Source: Streptomyces sp. NBC_01317
GTDB lineage: Bacteria; Actinomycetota; Actinomycetes; Streptomycetales; Streptomycetaceae
Assembly: GCF_035961655.1 (NCBI RefSeq)
Contig: NZ_CP108393.1
Coordinates: 2,959,501 to 3,023,500, forward strand
DNA: 64,000 bases
Reading direction: 5' to 3'
The first letter of the stretch is position 1. The number at the start of each line of letters is the position of its first letter. The notes beneath the pieces were generated by a model. That model searched no databases. It saw nothing but the letters and a program-made list of their open reading frames with translations, and had not been told where the DNA came from. Shown piece after piece: positions 9,166-20,600 of the stretch. The translations under genes were made by a program, and so were the position numbers.

Positions 9166-9194
9166 TTGACCTCAATGGTCCAGACCAATACCTT
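9166..9194 (+). promoter_or_regulatory. Chitinase promoter with dre-like (DasR-type) operator between -35 and -10
   Basis: TTGACC (9166-9171) and TACCTT (9189-9194) are spaced 17 bp. The spacer contains ATGGTCCAGACCAA (9175-9188), a near-perfect palindrome matching the known DasR-responsive element consensus (TGGTCTAGACCA core). A start site about 7 nt after the -10 would lie at about 9201, two bases before the ATG. No Shine-Dalgarno sequence precedes that ATG, so the mRNA may be almost leaderless. Placing the operator over the spacer predicts repression, relieved by aminosugar phosphates, as known for Streptomyces chitinase genes. Confidence 0.7.
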
Positions 9195-9202
9195 TCCTGC
9201 CC

Positions 9203-10627
9203 ATGAGCCTCACGCTGAGCAGCGCTCGAAGCGCAGGAACTCCCCGGAACACCCGAAGAACCCTTGGCAGGCTGGCCGTTGCCGCCTGCTCCCTGTCCCT
9301 TCTCGCCACGCTCTCGCCCGCGGCCTCGGCGGTCACCACCTCCTCGGCCACGTCGGCGTCCTCGGCGAAGCACGACGGCGGCAGGAGCGGCCGCGAGTAC
9401 AAGCGGGTCGGCTACTTCACCCAATGGGGCGTCTACGGACGCAACTTCCAGGTCAAGGATCTGGACACCAGCGGGCAGGCGGCCAAGCTGAGCCACATCA
9501 ACTACGCCTTCGGCAACGTGAACGCCGAGGGCAAGTGCTTCACGGGCAACGTCGCCGGCGAGGCCGACGCGTGGGCCGACTACGCGCGCCCGCTCGACGC
9601 GGCCGGTTCGGTGGACGGCGTGGCCGACACCGCCGAGCAGCCCCTCGCGGGCAACTTCAACCAGCTGCGTGAACTGAAGGCCAAGCACCCCGGCCTCAAG
9701 GTGCTGATCTCCCTGGGCGGTTGGAGCTGGTCCACCCACTTCTCGGACGCGGCCCGCACGCCCGCCTCGCGCAAGGCGCTGGTCTCCTCCTGCATCGACC
9801 TGTACATCAAGGGCAACCTGCCCGTCGACGGCACACGCGGTGGCGCGGGCGCGGCGGCCGGCCTCTTCGACGGGGTCGACATCGACTGGGAGTGGCCCGG
9901 TTCCGAGGGCGACACGGACACCGTCTTCCGTCCCGAGGACAAGCGGAACTTCACCGCGCTGGTGCACGAGTTCCGCACGCAGCTCGACGCGTACGCGAAG
10001 AGCCAGGCGCCCCGCAGGACGAAGCCGAAGCACTACGACCTGTCGGCCTTCGTGCCCGCCGCCCCCGCCAAGATCGACGCGGGCTTCGACGTCCCCCGGA
10101 TCATGCGGGACTTCGACTTCGTGAACCTCCAGGGGTACGACTTCCACGTCTCGGGCGAGAAGACGACGTCCCAGCAGTCGGCGCTGTACGCGGCGCGCGG
10201 TGACTTCAGCGTCGACCAGACCGTGCGCGACTGGGAGCGCCGCGGCGCCCCGGCCCGCAAGCTGGTCGTGGGCCTGCCCTTCTACGGACAGGGCTGGACC
10301 GGGGTGACGGGCGGCGGCGACGGCCTCGGCCAGCCGGCCGCGGCGCCGGCGCCCGGGGTGTGGGCGCCCGGCACGGAGGACTACAAGGTCCTCAAGGGGC
10401 TCGCGGCGGCGGGAACGTACAAGGTCCACCGTGACGTCAGGAACGGCAGCGCGTGGCTGTTCGACGGCACCACGCTGTGGACGTACGACGATCCGCAGGT
10501 GCTGCGCGCCAAGACCGCGTACATCCGTCACAAGGGGCTGGGCGGCGCCATGGTCTGGTCCATGGACGGCGACACGGCGGACGGCGAACTGACGACGGCG
10601 ATCGACCGCGGGCTGTCGGGGCGCTGA
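9203..10627 (+). CDS. Secreted GH18 chitinase
   Basis: 474 residues. Signal peptide: basic RNTRRTLGR, hydrophobic LAVAACSLSLLATLSPA, cleavage near ASA-VTT at about residue 43. The rest is one GH18 catalytic domain: KRVGYFTQWGVYGRNF at strand 1, LISLGGWSWSTHF at strand 3, the active-site DGVDIDWEW (Asp223 to catalytic Glu230), FVNLQGYDFHVSG at strand 6 and GGAMVWSMDGD at strand 8 with the conserved Trp. It hydrolyses chitin outside the cell. There is no carbohydrate-binding or fibronectin module, so it is a single-domain chitinase of the ChiC-catalytic/ChiA type. A dre-like operator in its promoter ties it to N-acetylglucosamine control, and a strong hairpin at 10635 ends the transcript. Confidence 0.94.
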   Translation: MSLTLSSARSAGTPRNTRRTLGRLAVAACSLSLLATLSPAASAVTTSSATSASSAKHDGGRSGREYKRVGYFTQWGVYGRNFQVKDLDTSGQAAKLSHINYAFGNVNAEGKCFTGNVAGEADAWADYARPLDAAGSVDGVADTAEQPLAGNFNQLRELKAKHPGLKVLISLGGWSWSTHFSDAARTPASRKALVSSCIDLYIKGNLPVDGTRGGAGAAAGLFDGVDIDWEWPGSEGDTDTVFRPEDKRNFTALVHEFRTQLDAYAKSQAPRRTKPKHYDLSAFVPAAPAKIDAGFDVPRIMRDFDFVNLQGYDFHVSGEKTTSQQSALYAARGDFSVDQTVRDWERRGAPARKLVVGLPFYGQGWTGVTGGGDGLGQPAAAPAPGVWAPGTEDYKVLKGLAAAGTYKVHRDVRNGSAWLFDGTTLWTYDDPQVLRAKTAYIRHKGLGGAMVWSMDGDTADGELTTAIDRGLSGR

Positions 10628-10634
10628 CCTGAAG

Positions 10635-10664
10635 GGGTTGCGCGGCTCGTGGGCCGCGCAACCC
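10635..10664 (+). terminator. Rho-independent-like terminator after the chitinase gene
   Basis: A perfect 12-bp stem GGGTTGCGCGGC / GCCGCGCAACCC with a 6-nt loop, 8 bases past the chitinase stop codon. There is no U-tract, which is common for Streptomyces terminators. Confidence 0.75.
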
Positions 10665-10706
10665 TCGGCGGGAATGTGCGGGTACGTGCCGTTGGCCTCG
10701 CCTCCC

Positions 10707-11293
10707 ATGGGGACGACGGGGAGCGGTAGCGGTGAGCGGGAGCGCGCGGCGCGGCCGGCGACGGCGGCCGTACGCGCGGTCAACGGCCTCACCGAGCGCT
10801 GGGCGGCCGGGCACGACGGGAACGGGGACACGGTGTTCTCCGCCGCCGGTGTCCGGCCGCTGCTCGCGCTCCTCGCGGACGCGGCGGCGGGGCCGGCCCC
10901 ACGCCGCCGAGGCTGTGGCTGTCCACCTGGCCGTTCGCGCTCGCTTCCGACCACGACCTGCGGGAGCGCGCCGGGCTCTTCGGCCTCAGGACGGCGACCG
11001 ATGCCACGCGCGGGCACTTCCCGGACATCAGCGTCGGGCCGCTGGCGGTCCGTTCGGCCCGCCAGTCGTCGATGGCGGAGTTCGGCGCGCTGGGCTTCCG
11101 CGCGGCGAGTGTGACGGCGCTGGGTCTGTTCGCAGGGGGGATACCCCACCTCAGCCACCGCTCGGTCCGCGTCTCCGCCGACTTCGACCGCCCGTTCGGC
11201 TTCCTGGCGGTGCACCGCACCTCGCGGCTGGTGCTGACGGCCGGCTGGGTGGCGGAGCCGACGCTCTTCGATCTCGACGCGCCGGAGGGGTAG
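10707..11293 (+). pseudogene. Serpin-family protein gene with internal deletion and frameshift
   Basis: Two pieces of one reading lie in different frames. The first, from ATG 10707, reads VNGLTERWAAGHDGNGDTVF then SAAGVRPLLALLADAAAGPA, as at the N-terminus of Streptomyces serpin-family proteins. The second, in the +2-shifted frame from about 10905, reads LRERAGLFGLRTATDATRGH, then FPDISVGPLAV, and ends SADFDRPFGFLAVHRTSRLV LTAGWV, which is the serpin C-terminal signature. An intact member would be about 400 residues; only about 195 codons remain, so roughly half the gene is missing from the middle, with a frame change at about 10900. Either a deletion in the strain or an assembly collapse could produce this. 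No functional inhibitor is expected. Confidence 0.65.
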
Positions 11294-11385
11294 GGCCTGT
11301 CCGGCGGAGGCGCGCCCCGGGATTCAGCCGTTCACCCCGCGCGCCCCGGGCCTCCGCACCGGCCCTGCGTTCATACGGTCGTACG

Positions 11386-14085
11386 GTGAGCCTCTCGCGT
11401 ACGCATCTCGCCGCCGCCCCGCTGATCGCGGCGGCCCTCGTCGCCGCCGTACCGCCGGTCTCGTACGCGGAGGCCGCGCGGCCCGCCCCGTACTCACCCG
11501 CCCACCCCGCCACGACCCCCTGCGGCGAGGAGCGGGACCCCGGCTGGTCGCCCGCCGCCACGCGCCTCCCCGATCCGGCCGACAGCCACCACGCGTACAC
11601 CGGCAACGGCTATCTCGGCACACGCGTGCCGCCCCTCGGCGCCGGGTACGACGAGCGCGGCGGCGCGACGGGCTGGCCGCTGTTCACGCCCCGCTACGAC
11701 GGCGCCTTCGTCGCCGGGCTGTACGCGCACGAGCCCGCCACCACCGCCGACCGCCAGGTCCTCGCCGCCCTGCCGTCGTGGACGACGCTGGACGTACGGA
11801 TCGGCGGGGAGACCCTGGGCCCGGAGAGCCGCGTCTCCCGCTACCGCCAGAGTGTCCTGCTGCGCTGCGGAGTGGTCCGTACGGCGCTGCGCTGGACCAC
11901 CGCCGACGGCCGCGTCACCGACCTGACGTACGAGATCCTCACCGACCGCTCCGACCCGCACGCGGGCGCCGTACGGCTGCGGCTGACCCCGCGCTGGAGC
12001 GGCGAGGCGCACCTCGCCGCCGGCCCGGACTGGCGCGGGGCGCGGCGCCTGACGCGGACGGGCGGGGAAGGCGGGGGCACCCGGACGGGCGGGGAAACCG
12101 GGAGCACGTCGACGGCCGGGGGCACAGAGACGTTCCACACGCTCGGCACGGAGACGTTCCGCACGCTCGGCACGGACACGGCGGGCGCCGTCGCGACGAC
12201 GCTGCGACCGGACGTCCGTGGACCGATGCGCGTCGAGGCGGACCGTACGTACACGCTCGTGAAGTACGTCGGCGTCGACACGACCCTCACCGCCCCCGAT
12301 CCCCGCGCCGCCGCCCGCGCCGCGTCCCGGCGGGCGGCCGCGCGCGGCTGGCAGGGGCTCTTCGCCGCCAACGCGGCCGCCTGGGCGCCTCTTTGGGACG
12401 CCGACATCTCGGTACCGGGGCATCCGGACCTCCAGGCGTGGCTGCGCGCGGCCCAGTACGGCCTGCTGACGAGCGCGCGGGAAGGCGGCGGCGACAGCAT
12501 CGCGCCGACCGGGCTGAGCAGCGACAACTACGCGGGCCTCATCTTCTGGGACGCGGAGACCTGGATGTTCCCCGGCCTGCTCGTCACCCGTCCCGAACTG
12601 GCGCGTTCGGTGGTCGAGTACCGCCACCGCACGCACGCCGGGGCCGCCGCGAACGCCGAAAAGCTGGGCTTCAAGGGGCTGTTCCACTCCTGGACCAGCG
12701 GAGGGCGCGGCGAGCTGTGGACGGAGTGCCAGAGCTGGAACCCGCCGCACTGCGTGACGCAGAACCACCTCCAGGGGGACATCGCCCTCGCGGTATGGCA
12801 GTACTACGTGGCGACCGGCGACCTCGGTTGGCTGCGTGAACGCGGATGGCCGCTGCTGAAGGGGAGCGCGGAGTTCTGGGCGTCGCGGGTCACCGCCCAC
12901 CCCGACGGCAGCTACTCGGTGAAGGAGGTGGCGGGCCCCGACGAGTACAGCAACGGCGTCACGGACGGCGTCTTCACCAACGCGGGCGCGGCGACCGCCC
13001 TGCGCAACGCCACACGCGCCGCCGCGCTGGTCGGGGAGGCCGCTCCCGCGCGCTGGGCGGAAATCGCGGCCCGCGTCCGTATCCCGTACGACGCGAAACG
13101 GAAGATCTACCTCCAGTACGCGGGCTACACCGGTTCGCGCGTCAAACAGGCGGACACGGTGCTGCTGACGTACCCCTTGGAATGGCGGATGCCGGCAGGC
13201 GCGGCCGCGGCAACCCTGAACTACTACGCCGAACGAACGGACCCGGACGGCCCGGCGATGACGGACTCGGTGCACGCGATCGACGCGGCGGCGATCGGGG
13301 AGCCGGGCTGCGCGGCGTACACGTACCTCCAGCGCGCGATCAGACCGTTCGTACGGGGCCCTTTCGCCCTCTTCTCGGAGGCCAGGGGCAGCAAGGCAGG
13401 CGCGGACGACCCCCTCTCCGGCTCCCCGGCCCAGGACTTCCTGACAGGAAAGGGCGGCTTCCTCCAGGTCTTCACGCACGGCCTGACGGGCCTGCGGCTG
13501 CGCGAGGACGGCGTACGACTCGACCCGACGCTGCCGCCCCACCTGGCGGCCGGGGTGGATGTACGGGGCCTGCGCTGGCGGGGCCGTACGTACGACGTCC
13601 TGATCGGCCCCCGAAAGACGACGGTACGACTGACATCGGGCCGGCCCTTCACCCTCCACACCCCAACGGGCCCAAGGCGCCTGACCTCGGCCCTCACCCT
13701 CCCCACCCGCCGCCCGGACCTCACCCCGACAACAAACGCGGCCCGCTGCCACCCGGCGACGGCGTCGTCGGAGGAGCCGGGCCTGTACGCGAACGCGGCG
13801 GTGGACGGCAGCGAGGCCACGTCCTGGGTCCCCACCGCAGCCGCCTCAATCCTGACGGTGGACCTCCTCCACCCGGCAGGGATCGCGACGGTCACCCCCC
13901 ACTGGACAACGCCCACCCCGCCGTCCTACCAAGTGGAAACCTCCACGGACGCCGCACACTGGCAGCCCTTCCACCCGGGCGCCCGGACGCGACACATCCG
14001 CCTGAAGCTGACACAAACGCCGACATCGCAACCAACCACAACAGGCATCCGAGAACTGACCGTCACCCGCACCGCACATCCCTGA
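11386..14085 (+). CDS. Secreted GH65-family glycoside hydrolase with C-terminal discoidin-like module
   Basis: 899 residues from GTG 11386 (VSLSRTHLAAAPLIAAALVA is a signal peptide, cleaved near YAEA). The frame is open far upstream, but that stretch lies over the serpin remnant and has no matching protein character. Residues ~55-310 are the GH65 N-terminal beta-sandwich (HAYTGNGYLGTRV). Residues ~340-730 are the (alpha/alpha)6 barrel with IFWDAETWMFPGLL, WTECQSWNPPHCV and the catalytic-acid loop EVAGPDEYSNGVTDG (about residues 513-527). Residues ~780-895 resemble an F5/8-type C carbohydrate-binding module (LYANAAVDGSEATSWVP). Family members hydrolyse or phosphorolyse alpha-linked disaccharides such as trehalose; the export signal favours hydrolysis outside the cell. 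A Gly/Thr-rich insertion at residues ~225-265 carries duplicated TETFHTLG/TETFRTLG. Confidence 0.88.
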   Translation: MSLSRTHLAAAPLIAAALVAAVPPVSYAEAARPAPYSPAHPATTPCGEERDPGWSPAATRLPDPADSHHAYTGNGYLGTRVPPLGAGYDERGGATGWPLFTPRYDGAFVAGLYAHEPATTADRQVLAALPSWTTLDVRIGGETLGPESRVSRYRQSVLLRCGVVRTALRWTTADGRVTDLTYEILTDRSDPHAGAVRLRLTPRWSGEAHLAAGPDWRGARRLTRTGGEGGGTRTGGETGSTSTAGGTETFHTLGTETFRTLGTDTAGAVATTLRPDVRGPMRVEADRTYTLVKYVGVDTTLTAPDPRAAARAASRRAAARGWQGLFAANAAAWAPLWDADISVPGHPDLQAWLRAAQYGLLTSAREGGGDSIAPTGLSSDNYAGLIFWDAETWMFPGLLVTRPELARSVVEYRHRTHAGAAANAEKLGFKGLFHSWTSGGRGELWTECQSWNPPHCVTQNHLQGDIALAVWQYYVATGDLGWLRERGWPLLKGSAEFWASRVTAHPDGSYSVKEVAGPDEYSNGVTDGVFTNAGAATALRNATRAAALVGEAAPARWAEIAARVRIPYDAKRKIYLQYAGYTGSRVKQADTVLLTYPLEWRMPAGAAAATLNYYAERTDPDGPAMTDSVHAIDAAAIGEPGCAAYTYLQRAIRPFVRGPFALFSEARGSKAGADDPLSGSPAQDFLTGKGGFLQVFTHGLTGLRLREDGVRLDPTLPPHLAAGVDVRGLRWRGRTYDVLIGPRKTTVRLTSGRPFTLHTPTGPRRLTSALTLPTRRPDLTPTTNAARCHPATASSEEPGLYANAAVDGSEATSWVPTAAASILTVDLLHPAGIATVTPHWTTPTPPSYQVETSTDAAHWQPFHPGARTRHIRLKLTQTPTSQPTTTGIRELTVTRTAHP

Positions 14086-14264
14086 AGCCGGTGGGTGACT
14101 CACCGTACGAACGGCGTTGTGTGAAGGCCCAGTTCGGGAGTCGAACAGTCGACGGGCCGCCTCGATGGGTGTTAAATGATCGACTTGGCCATCGAGGAGT
14201 CAGGGGTGAGCCAGTCGCTGACGGGCCATGAGTTGACGGGCGAGCGACAGGGGAGCGTGTAGTC

Positions 14265-14612
14265 ATGGCGGGAAACTACTCGGCCGACATCCAGGCGATC
14301 CTCGCCGGATCGAAGCACATCGCCACCGCCGTCTCGTACGGCGAGAGGATGGTGCCCAACTTCGAGCAGGGCAGCGAGGGGTACTCGGGCTGGTGGGGTG
14401 AGGAAGGCGGCGACGACCTCTTCGCCAATCAGGTCGGGGAGCAGGTCAGGGACGAGCAGGAACGGGTGATCACGACGGCCAACGCCATCACCGAGGGGTT
14501 CCTGGCCCTGGTCGACGCGGTGGCCGGGGAAGCCCAGAACGTGCGGAGGCCGCAGGAGTTGGCGGTGGACGACATCACCACGCACGGTGCGGAAAGCGAA
14601 TCAAGGCGCTGA
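14265..14612 (+). CDS. WXG100-like type VII secretion partner protein
   Basis: 115 residues, small and predicted nearly all-helical. It shows two amphipathic helices around a turn that contains SGWWGEEGGDD near residues 44-54, in the position of the W-x-G turn of ESX substrates. It has no signal peptide. It starts 180 bp after the GH65 stop. Its TGA at 14610 is immediately followed by the ATG of the giant gene (TGAATG), so the two are almost certainly co-transcribed and translationally coupled. By analogy with WXG100/LXG pairs, it probably binds the N-terminal helical part of the giant protein and guides it to a type VII machine. I see no ESX core genes (EccC ATPase, EccB/D/E, mycosin) in the window, so export would rely on a locus elsewhere. 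Confidence 0.75.
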   Translation: MAGNYSADIQAILAGSKHIATAVSYGERMVPNFEQGSEGYSGWWGEEGGDDLFANQVGEQVRDEQERVITTANAITEGFLALVDAVAGEAQNVRRPQELAVDDITTHGAESESRR

Positions 14613-17600
14613 ATGGCGATCATGTTCCCTCCCGCTCTGCGGGAGTTCATCGAGATCTGGGTGGGCGCCAACGTCGCCACCGGTAATGAGGACAGAGGCT
14701 ACGACAGCCGCGATCCTTACAGCCGGCTGGCCGACGACATCGAGCGGCTCTCGGATGCGATGAAGTCCGCTGTCGCCACGGCGGGGGACTCGCTTCCGCC
14801 CAGGATCGCCTCGGAGTTCGTCGCCGCGGTGAAGACCTTCGTGGACGACGGGGGCCGGAACCACCTCCAGGACTTCTCGACGGAGGTCCGGGCGACCGGC
14901 CGCCGTCAGGTGGACCGCTCGATCCAGCTCTCGGAGAGCAAGTACCAGATCCTCCTCGAATTCATCTTCATGAATCTCGAACTCGCCCTGATCGCCGCGC
15001 TCGCCGTGTTCACCGGCGGCACCTCGGTGACCCAGGTGGCCGTGGTCAAGGCCCGCAGCGCGCTCGCCATCCTGCTGATCCTCCAGAGGCTGGGACGGGC
15101 CGTCCCCACGCCGCTGTCGGCGCTGTTCGAGGCGATCCAGGAAGCGTTCATCACCTTCGCCGCGCAGGTGATGTCCATGACCCTTCCGGACGTGCCGGAC
15201 CGGCGGCGCAAGGGCTTCGACTGGGGGGACATCGGGCAGTCGGCGGTTCTCGGCGCGCTGGCGGGGGCGTTCGGCGGCTTCTTCTCCCAGGCGACCGCGC
15301 CGTTCTTCAAGGACTTCTTCAAGAAGAACCCGGGGTGGAAGGAGGTCTACGAACTTCCTCACACCTTCATCAACGAAGGCCAGGCCGAGACCTTCGCGAC
15401 AACGTTCACCAACCTCTTCTTCCTGGGGACATTCGCCGTCAATCCCGCGACGTTCGTGAGCGCCGGACTCAGCGGGGCGTTGTACGAGGGCGCTTCCGAT
15501 GTCGCGGGGTACGGCGGGAAGTGGGTCAACAAGACGTTCTTCCCGGAGCTCAACTGGGGCCGGGGTGACGTGAATTACCAGGCCGACGGGGGTGGGGGCG
15601 GGCGCGGGACCGACAACGGCCCGCCGGCCGGCCACCAGGTCGAGCCCCTGCCCCGCCCCTACACGGTTTCCACGTACGAGAACCCCGGGATCTGGGACGC
15701 TCCCGATCCCGCCGGGACGGCGAACGGACCCGGGGCGGTTCCCTACGCGGCGCCGTATCGGTCCGACCTGGACGACGACACCGCGTCGTTCGTCAGCGAC
15801 TTCTCGTCCAGTTCAAGTTCGAGTTCCAGTTCGACCTCCGGCTTCGATTCCGGTGCCGATTTCGATTCCGAGGTGGACTTCGGCCCCTACAGCTCCTACA
15901 GCGACACCTCGTCCCTGACGGACTACACATCCGACTTCACCGCCCACCCGGCGCAGGGGTTGGTGTCCACCACGGGCCCGGGGGCGGCGACCGGGCCCGG
16001 CGTGGGTGGCGCGGTCAAGTACTCCTTGCCTGACAACGCCGCCGCCGACGACGTGTGGGGGGATTCCAGCAGCGAGTCCATTGCCGCCGTGCTCAACCCG
16101 CCGGACGGTTCGAGGGACTTCGGGAACAATCCGTACGCCGACGTGTTGTCGAACTTCCCCTCCGCCTTCCCCTCCACCGCGGGCTCATCTGCCCCCTCGG
16201 CCGCGGAGTTCGTGAGTGAGCGGACAGCGGACGGCGAGCTGGATCTCCCCGCACAGGCCAAGGGCCAGCAGGCCGGCGACGGCACCACGCCTGCCCCGCG
16301 GACCGGATCGAGCCCCGGTACGGAGGAGCAGGCCGCATCGGACCTCGCTGCCGAGGTGGACGCCTCGGCCGACGCCGCGGTGGCCCCGCCGGTTCACGCC
16401 GCGCCGGCCGACCTCGCCTCCGCACCGCACCGCCCCATGGCCGGGGCGCAACAGCCGGGGGCCGGCCCGGGTGCCACAACCACCCAGGTTGGTACGGCCC
16501 CTGAGGAGACGTCAGACCTCTCCCAGGAATCGGAGGAGGCGGCCCCTACGACGTCGGCCGACGCCGGCACCACCACGGACATACCCGGCGGCTCCAGTAC
16601 GGACGGCGGCTCCAGTACGGTCGACGCGCAGGCCACAGCGCCGCAGGGCCGGGAAGAAACACCGCCGCCGTACCGGGCCGTGCCGACCGAGTCCGAGGCA
16701 CCCCCGACCGTACCGGCCCTGTCCACGGCGTCGGCCGACGAGACCGTGACGGGGTCGGGAGAGGCCGCCGGGGCACTCGGGGCGTCGTCCGTTCAACCGC
16801 TTTCCGACGAAGCGAAGTTGGACGTCGGCCGTGGGTTCAGCGCCCTCATGCGGGAGATCGGCCACCCCGTGGTCCTCGCGGGCGAGGCCCAGGGCAGGGT
16901 GCAGTTCGAGAACCCGCGCCCCCTCGCCATCCTTGAGTTCCAACTCCCCTCGGAGGCCGGCCAGTTCGCCGACGACATCAATCGGGCCATCGCCCGGGCA
17001 GTGCCCGGGGTGTCGCCGGACGCCCTGCGCGTGGGACCGGACGGGCGGTCGCTGACGGGTCTGGTCCAGGGTACGGAGATCAGCGTCGGCACCGCCCCGC
17101 ACGCCTTCGCCGACACCACGGAGGCCGGCGGCTTCACCGTCCCCGCCGTCACCGACTCGCTGGCGGACACCGCGTACGCGCTGGCCCTGGCCACCGACGA
17201 GCAACAACGTGCGAGGGACCTGTTCGATCTGCTGTGGGGGCTGTCGCACGCCCCGACAGACAACCCGCTCCCCGCCGCCCGGCTGGAGGCCCGGCACGGG
17301 GACGCCTACCGTGCCGCACGCCCCTCCGGGGCCTCCCCCACGCTGACCGCCCGGCTCAGCGAGTTGCTCGGCGGGGTCGCGCGGAACGCCGACACCCTGT
17401 CGGCCTACGAGGCGACCTGGTCGGCCCTCGGCGCCGTACCGAACGACCTGACGCTGCTCAACGACCAACTCACCGCCCTCGCCGACGCCTTGCGCGCCTC
17501 CGAGGCGACGGCCTCCGGCCCGGTGGCCTCCGAAGCGACGGTCCCCGACGAGTCTGTCGTACGGGAGGCCGAAGCGGAGCTGGCCCGTGCCGAACAGGCT

Positions 17601-20600
17601 GTCCGGGACGCGGAGGCGCTGCCGACCGCCGAGCAGGTGCGACAGGCACGGCTGGCGTGGAGGCAGGCGCTCGCCGAGGCACGGAGCGTCGAGCGGACGG
17701 CCACGGAGCGCGGTCCCCAGCCGGGCCTGGAGGACACTGCGGACGCTCAGGAACGTGCCGCCACCGCCCATGAGCGGTGGCTCGACCTCCAGCGGCGGTA
17801 CGAGGGCGGCGCGACGGCCCTGAGCGACGCGCGGGCCGCGCTTTCTGTTGCTCGTACGGCGCTGGACTCCGTACGGGCGGCTCAGCAGCAGGGCCGACCG
17901 GAGACCGACCCTGCCGTCGCCGAGGAGCGGCGCAGGGCCAGGGTGGTGTCGAGCCGGGCACGCTTCCTCGACGACAACGCGGGCCTGCCGAGCGACGGTC
18001 TGCGACCGACCCCGGTCATTCCGACCACCCCGGTCAGCCCGGCCACCCTCGTCAGCCCGGCCATTCCGGCCACCCCGGTCCGCCCCGCCAACCAGGAAGA
18101 GACGGACGCACTCCTCCTCTTCGCACCGCCCGCCGCCCCGCCCGCCGCCTCTTCCACCGGCCCCGCTCCCACCCCCTCCCTCACTCCCCCGACCCCATCG
18201 GGTGCCTTCGCCGGTGCGTCCGATCCGTTGCTGTCGGCGCAGACCTTGATGGCGGGTCCGTCGGCCGCGCGGCAGGGGCGCAACTGGACAGGCAAGCCCG
18301 TCGGCCGGGTCCGGCCCGACCGGCTACGGGTCATCGAGACGCGACCGGGCGTGCTGGCGAAGATCGTGTCCGAAGAGGACGCGCCCTGGCCCGACTCGGC
18401 CTATGTCGTCGCGGCGGACGGTGACCCCGGCGGGATGCGTGTGTCCGACGGCCGCGTACTGGACACGGAGACGCTGGCCGAAGTACTGCTCGCCGATCCC
18501 GAGTTGGCCCATCTGCCGAAGAACGTACCGCTGCTCCTGGCCGTGCCCTTCGCCCAGCGCTCCCTCGATCTCCAGCTGCTGGCAAACCGGCTCGGCCGGC
18601 CGGTCGTCGGTCCCAGCGGTGACGGACGTCTGGTCCGTGACGGGTCGAGGAACGAACACCTCCCCGTCCTGGTCGACCGCGCCGCCGACAAGCCGGTCGG
18701 CGTCTGGGCTCCCTTCGATCCCCTGCCCACGACGCCGCCCGTCGTGGACCGCCAGTGGACGGCACTGGACGGGACCACGTTCCGGGACAGCGACGTGGAC
18801 ACCCGCCCCCTGGTCTCCGCCGGCCACAAACAGCGGTTCGGCCAGATCTCGGTGCGGGGCGGACACCTGAGGGAGTTCGAGCAGCGGTTCAAGACGTACC
18901 TCGACATGCGGCGCCTCGTGCACAAGATCCCGGCCGGCGCCGACCACCAGGACGGCGAGATCGAGGAGTTGACCCCCGATCCGGCGGTCTACGTCTACGC
19001 CGCCCACGGGAGTCCGGGCCGGATGACGCTCGCCCTCCGCGACGGCAGGACCGTGTGGCTGGGCAAGCAGGACGCCTCGCGCTACGTCGCCGGGCTGCCC
19101 GAGGTACGCCACCTGCCCCCGGGCCACCGGCTGCACCTGGAGATCTGCTGGAGCGCGTCGGACGGCGACCCGCGGCGACAGCAGCCCCATCACGGTCCGG
19201 CGCCCCACGTCGACGACCCCTGGGGCGACGTTCCGTTCGGTCAGTACGCCGCCAACGAGAGCAGGCTGGAGACCACTTCGGCGACGAGACAGACCGGCAT
19301 GACGAGCAAGGACCGCGTGCTCATCGCCGGGGGCGACGGGGAAAGAGGCCGTCGCGTCACGTTCCCGCCCGAGCCGCTCGACCACGAGCTGGACCAGCCG
19401 GCGCGTGACGCCGGTCTGCACACGGGCCCGGGTCCCGTGCCGGCGGAGACACGCGCCACCGCGCTGCGGCTGATACGGGGACTCCGCAGCCTCTTCGGCA
19501 ACAGCGTCGAGCAGGACCGCGGCGTGCCGGGCGGACGGTACGAACGGCTGCTCAGCGGCATCGGCGCCCTGGAAACGATGCGCGCGAACGACCCCGCGCT
19601 CAGCGGCGTCACCCCCCTGCGCGAGGACATGGTCACCTTCTACGCCCAGCAGCACGGCGGGGCAGTGGCGGACACCGCCGCCTTCGAAACCCTCCTGGAC
19701 TTCGCCCGCGACCGCGTCCTCGCGAACCCCGACGCACAGCTCAGCACCGAGATACCAGCACCCGCCCTGAACGTCACCCTCAACGAACTCGGCACGTCCG
19801 GTGAGTTCCTGCTGCGTACCGTCCAGTCACTCCCCACGGCGGCGGCGGCGACGCCCGGACAAGTGGCCTCCACCCTCTGGGCGATGGTCCGGGCCGGGAA
19901 GACGCTCTTCAACGAGATCCCCCCGGCCGACCGGGAAGCACACGGCCGCGGCGTCCTCCACCTGACCGACACGGACCCGTGGGACCTTGCGAAGCAGAAA
20001 TCGCTCTGGGCCCTGACCGCCAAGGCCCTCACCGAGGGTCTGGACGTCACCGACCCCAGTCTGCTGGCCGCCTACCACTTGCAGCAGACCGGTGCGTTCG
20101 GCCCGGCCGCGCTGCTGTGGCAAGGACAGAACATCCAAGGCGTCTACTGGAGCGACACCCCCGCGCCCGCGGGGATCAACTGGCGCACCGTGCGCCACAT
20201 GACAAACGGGACCGGCGGGACCGGCGGAACCACCACCCAACAGGTCGTGCCGGAATGGGCAGGACCGGGCATGCCCGACCCCCTCCTGAACCTGGTCGAC
20301 GTCGACCAGGCCGGGACCATCGTCCTGCACCTGCCCGGCCGCCCTCCCCTCCCGGTGTCCGACAACGAGTTCCTGGCACTGCTGGACCTGGACCCGGCCC
20401 TCCGTACCACCCCGTTGGCCACTCCCGTCCTCTTCCTGACCTCCGGCCCCGGGGCCCTGAGGCCGGAACTGGTCCAGCGATTCGCCGAGCGCACCGGCCG
20501 CCCCGCCTTCAGCTACAGCGCACCGCTCACCCTGACCGCCACCGACCCGTCGGCCCCGCTCACCATCGTCGCCCCCCTCGACCCGGCCACCCGGACCCCC

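Noticed and set aside
8238..9202. The divergent GntR regulator as DasR itself
   Set aside because: Its DNA-binding and UTRA text differ from DasR as I remember it; the dre-like site is better explained by a DasR encoded elsewhere.
10732..11385. An N-terminal extension of the GH65 gene to 10732
   Set aside because: The extra 218 codons overlap the serpin remnant in another frame and are low complexity. GTG 11386 begins a clear signal peptide.
14176..14262. A 28-codon open stretch (MIDLAIEESGVSQSLTGHEL...) just before the WXG100-like gene
   Set aside because: No ribosome site and no similarity; more likely leader sequence of the giant operon.
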